Assembly: GCF_001945525.1 (NCBI RefSeq)
Contig: NZ_MPJW01000200.1
Coordinates: forward strand, 1 to 40,175
From: Ileibacterium valens
GTDB taxonomy: Bacteria; Bacillota_I; Bacilli_A; Erysipelotrichales; Erysipelotrichaceae
Direction of reading: 5' to 3'
Length of the DNA stretch: 40,175 nt
This document shows positions 38,261 through 40,175 of this stretch, piece by piece. The notes below the pieces were generated by a model. The model did not search any database. It was not told the origin of the DNA and saw only the letters and a program-made list of their open reading frames with translations. The first letter of the stretch is position 1; the number at the start of each line of letters is the position of its first letter. The translations under genes and the position numbers were made by a program.

Positions 38261-39857
38261 ATTGCTGATTCTGATTCGGGTTCTGCTGAAGAACTCGTAC
38301 GGGAAAGCGTTCTCGAGTTTAAAAGAAATGGCAAAGTATGGTCTGGTTGTCGTCTGCATGATTCCTTTGATGCTGATGATGTACTCCCAGTTCATGTCCT
38401 TCTTTGATCTTGGAATGATTCAGGGTGGAATTGAATTTGGTTTGCTGGCGATGTGCTTAACAAGCTTAATGACAGTATTCTTCTCGTTTCCAACCTATCT
38501 GTATTTTTCTGGCGATACCCCAAGACTGATGTCACTGCCGCTGCCTACATGGACAATTGTCTGGTCTAAGACATTCATTGTATTTTTATCGACGGTGGCC
38601 TTAAATCTGATTATCCTGATTCCAATGCTGATTGCAGGTCTGATTTCTGGAGCAATCAATATCGTTGGCGTACTGATTTTAGTCGTCGGCACATTATTTC
38701 TGTTGTTCAGCGTTCTGTTTATGATTGGCTCGCTATATATCCTAATCATGAAGCTGTTCTCAAAAGTGTTGACTAAGGATACGTTTGTCATCATCAGTAC
38801 CCTGATTTCCATTGGACTGGCCATTGGTCTGAATGTCGTTATACAATCTGGTGCTCAGCAATCGACTGGCATGACCTTTTTTGATCCATCGACTGTAAGT
38901 ATTCCTACGGGTCCATTTATCCAGGCTTCATGGCTTGCAAAAGCAGCAGTCTCTTTCGATTTTCTATCGCTGCTCTACTGTATTGCCATGTTTGCGGTTT
39001 TAGCCTGGCTGTACCAGTTTTTAGCTCAGAAGTATTATCTGAAAACAGCTGCTGTCTGTGCCGGATCAAGTTCCAAAAAGAGAAAGAACAAAAAGGGCAG
39101 TGATCGAAAGCAGCCAGTCTTTACTGAGATGATGAAGACAGAATGGTTTTCGCTCATTCGAATTCCAGCCTATATGATGAACTGCCTGGCTTCCTCATTG
39201 ATCGTTCCGATTTTATTTATCGTCCTGATTCTGTTTCTTCCATCCTTTAAGGAACTTTCAGAAATGGCAGAAGGTTTAGACATCAGCCTGTTATTTCCTC
39301 CATTTGGACTGGGATTTACAGTTGGCTGTGTTTGCACTCTGTTTCTTGGGGCTACGAATATGATCAGTGGAACAGTAATCAGCCGCAGAGGAATTAATGG
39401 ACTGAAGTTCATGAAGTCCATTCCTGTTTCTTTAAGCAAGCAGGTACTGGCTGGAATGGTTGTTGGACTTCTGGTTACAATAGCAGGAAGTGTTTTATAC
39501 CTGATTCCAATCAAAATGATTCTGGATACAGATCTGGTCTTCGATCTCTCCTTTGTATTAGGAACATTGATCATCTCCTTACTCATTAACCTGGGAGAAT
39601 TAATCGTAGATATCATTCATCCAAAACTGATCTGGGAAAATGAAATGCAGTTGATGAAAAACAATTACAATTCGTTAATTGCGATGTTCCTGTTCTGGGT
39701 CTATCTGGGATTATCCGCCGGTTTGCTGTTTCTGGTATTTAACGGGGAACTGAATCTGTTTGCGATCATTTATCTGTTGTTCAATCTGATTTTATGCGCT
39801 GTAATGTATTGGATGATTCCAAAGCTGACAATCAGGTATCTCAAGAATCTTGATTGA
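38253..39857 (+). CDS. ABC transporter permease, large polytopic membrane protein
   Basis: 534 aa with about 12 predicted helices in two halves joined by a basic cytoplasmic loop (SSSKKRKNKKGSDRKQ, about 274-289). N-terminal half: MMYSQFMSFFDLG, FPTYLYFSGDTPRLMSLPLPTWTIVWSK (the coupling region), TVALNLIILIPMLIAGLISG. C-terminal half: NCLASSLIVPILFIVLILF, GRRGINGLKFMKSIPVSLSKQVLAG-like stretch (here SRRGINGLKFMKSIPVSL), which repeats the coupling motif. So the protein looks like an internally duplicated ABC-2 permease. Substrate unknown. Confidence 0.85.
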   Translation: MNKLLILIRVLLKNSYGKAFSSLKEMAKYGLVVVCMIPLMLMMYSQFMSFFDLGMIQGGIEFGLLAMCLTSLMTVFFSFPTYLYFSGDTPRLMSLPLPTWTIVWSKTFIVFLSTVALNLIILIPMLIAGLISGAINIVGVLILVVGTLFLLFSVLFMIGSLYILIMKLFSKVLTKDTFVIISTLISIGLAIGLNVVIQSGAQQSTGMTFFDPSTVSIPTGPFIQASWLAKAAVSFDFLSLLYCIAMFAVLAWLYQFLAQKYYLKTAAVCAGSSSKKRKNKKGSDRKQPVFTEMMKTEWFSLIRIPAYMMNCLASSLIVPILFIVLILFLPSFKELSEMAEGLDISLLFPPFGLGFTVGCVCTLFLGATNMISGTVISRRGINGLKFMKSIPVSLSKQVLAGMVVGLLVTIAGSVLYLIPIKMILDTDLVFDLSFVLGTLIISLLINLGELIVDIIHPKLIWENEMQLMKNNYNSLIAMFLFWVYLGLSAGLLFLVFNGELNLFAIIYLLFNLILCAVMYWMIPKLTIRYLKNLD

Positions 39858-39962
39858 GCTTTCGGTTAAATAGAAATCGATGTTTAAATGATAATCCTAT
39901 ATTCACAATTACATGAACCATTTCAGGGGCTGTTAAATTTCTGACAGTCCAAAAATAAAAAG

Positions 39963-39999
39963 AGGCACCTGATCCGTAATGGATGAGGTGCCTTTTTTT
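39963..39999 (+). terminator. Terminator of the ABC exporter operon
   Basis: AGGCACCT (39963-39970) pairs with AGGTGCCT (39986-39993), with an inner ATCC/GGAT stem, followed by T's to 39999. Confidence 0.92.
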
Positions 40000-40007
40000 G
40001 GTAAAAT

Positions 40008-40175
40008 ATGTTCATGCTCAATAAACAAAATTACCAAACACACTATAACTCGATTCAGGGCCGTTTGCCACTGCTCCATTCTCTCTTCCCTCATATTGAG
40101 ATGGATTCTGTCTTCACTACTGTCAGTTCCTTTGTCGATGATTATCTCGACCTTGCCCTTTATCCTTCTTTTGAC
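40008..40175 (+). CDS. Unidentified open frame running off the right edge
   Basis: Open for 56 codons from ATG 40008 (or ATG 40014) to the window end. It begins MFMLNKQNYQTHYNSIQGRL and reads on without a stop. No SD is visible, and the frame starts only 8 nt after a terminator. Codon use (many CTC, CCT, CTT) differs from the neighbours. I do not recognise the family. Its position at an apparent contig edge makes a transposase possible, but no motif shows this. Confidence 0.4.
   Translation, partial: MFMLNKQNYQTHYNSIQGRLPLLHSLFPHIEMDSVFTTVSSFVDDYLDLALYPSFD

Overview
The window looks like a chromosomal segment of a low-GC, Gram-positive, fermentative anaerobe (Bacillota). Gene content fits a butyrate producer of the gut or a similar habitat, and I suspect the Erysipelotrichales. 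Reasons: the order rqcH / gmk and rimP-nusA-rnpM-ylxQ-infB-rbfA, ScpAB, RsmE, MtaB, strong Shine-Dalgarno (SD) sites, intrinsic terminators with U-tracts, and a full acetyl-CoA-to-butyrate gene set. The placement is inference. No rRNA, tRNA or CRISPR array was seen. Both edges run into open genes; the left one is an IS66-type accessory gene, so the window may be a contig broken at repeats.

Layout. 1-370: edge of an IS66-like element. 379-3075: rqcH (minus) and gmk (plus). 3263-9670: translation and ribosome-biogenesis operon rimP, nusA, rnpM, ylxQ, infB, rbfA, ending with an overlapping gene for a membrane-anchored zinc protease resembling family M34. 10005-11844: an autoregulated GntR(YtrA)/ABC transporter operon. 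12060-21052: butyrate island: thlA (minus), a small RelA/SpoT-like HD protein with a broken HD motif, then bcd-etfB-etfA-hbd, then crt and a class I CoA-transferase. 21420-24380: an alpha-amylase-like lipoprotein with its catalytic residues replaced, and a threonine-aldolase-like PLP enzyme. 24573-27640 (minus): an ATP-grasp ligase / esterase / metallophosphatase operon of unknown product. 27912-29414 (minus): a Nudix hydrolase and a secreted amidase-like protein that has lost its catalytic residues. 30313-36997: scpA-scpB, rluB-rsmE, mtaB-murE. 37541-39857: an ABC exporter pair. 40008-end: an unidentified open frame.

How it works together. ThlA condenses acetyl-CoA; Hbd, Crt and Bcd-EtfAB reduce the product to butyryl-CoA; the CoA-transferase probably releases butyrate by exchange with acetate. 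The thlA and bcd promoters each carry a TGTGA-N6-TYACW palindrome centred 15.5 bp upstream of the -35 box. One redox (Rex) or CRP/FNR-type regulator may therefore control both units.

Most unusual points: (i) three proteins on conserved enzyme folds whose catalytic residues are substituted although the frames are intact (GH13-like, Amidase_3-like, HD-like); (ii) the shared operator geometry of the butyrate promoters; (iii) the M34-like membrane protease appended to the infB-rbfA operon; (iv) the ATP-grasp/esterase/phosphatase operon; (v) rimP and scpA, where the only good SD lies far upstream and a hairpin could bring it next to the start codon; and (vi) competing hairpins ahead of infB. All function calls rest on motifs read by eye; no database search was run.
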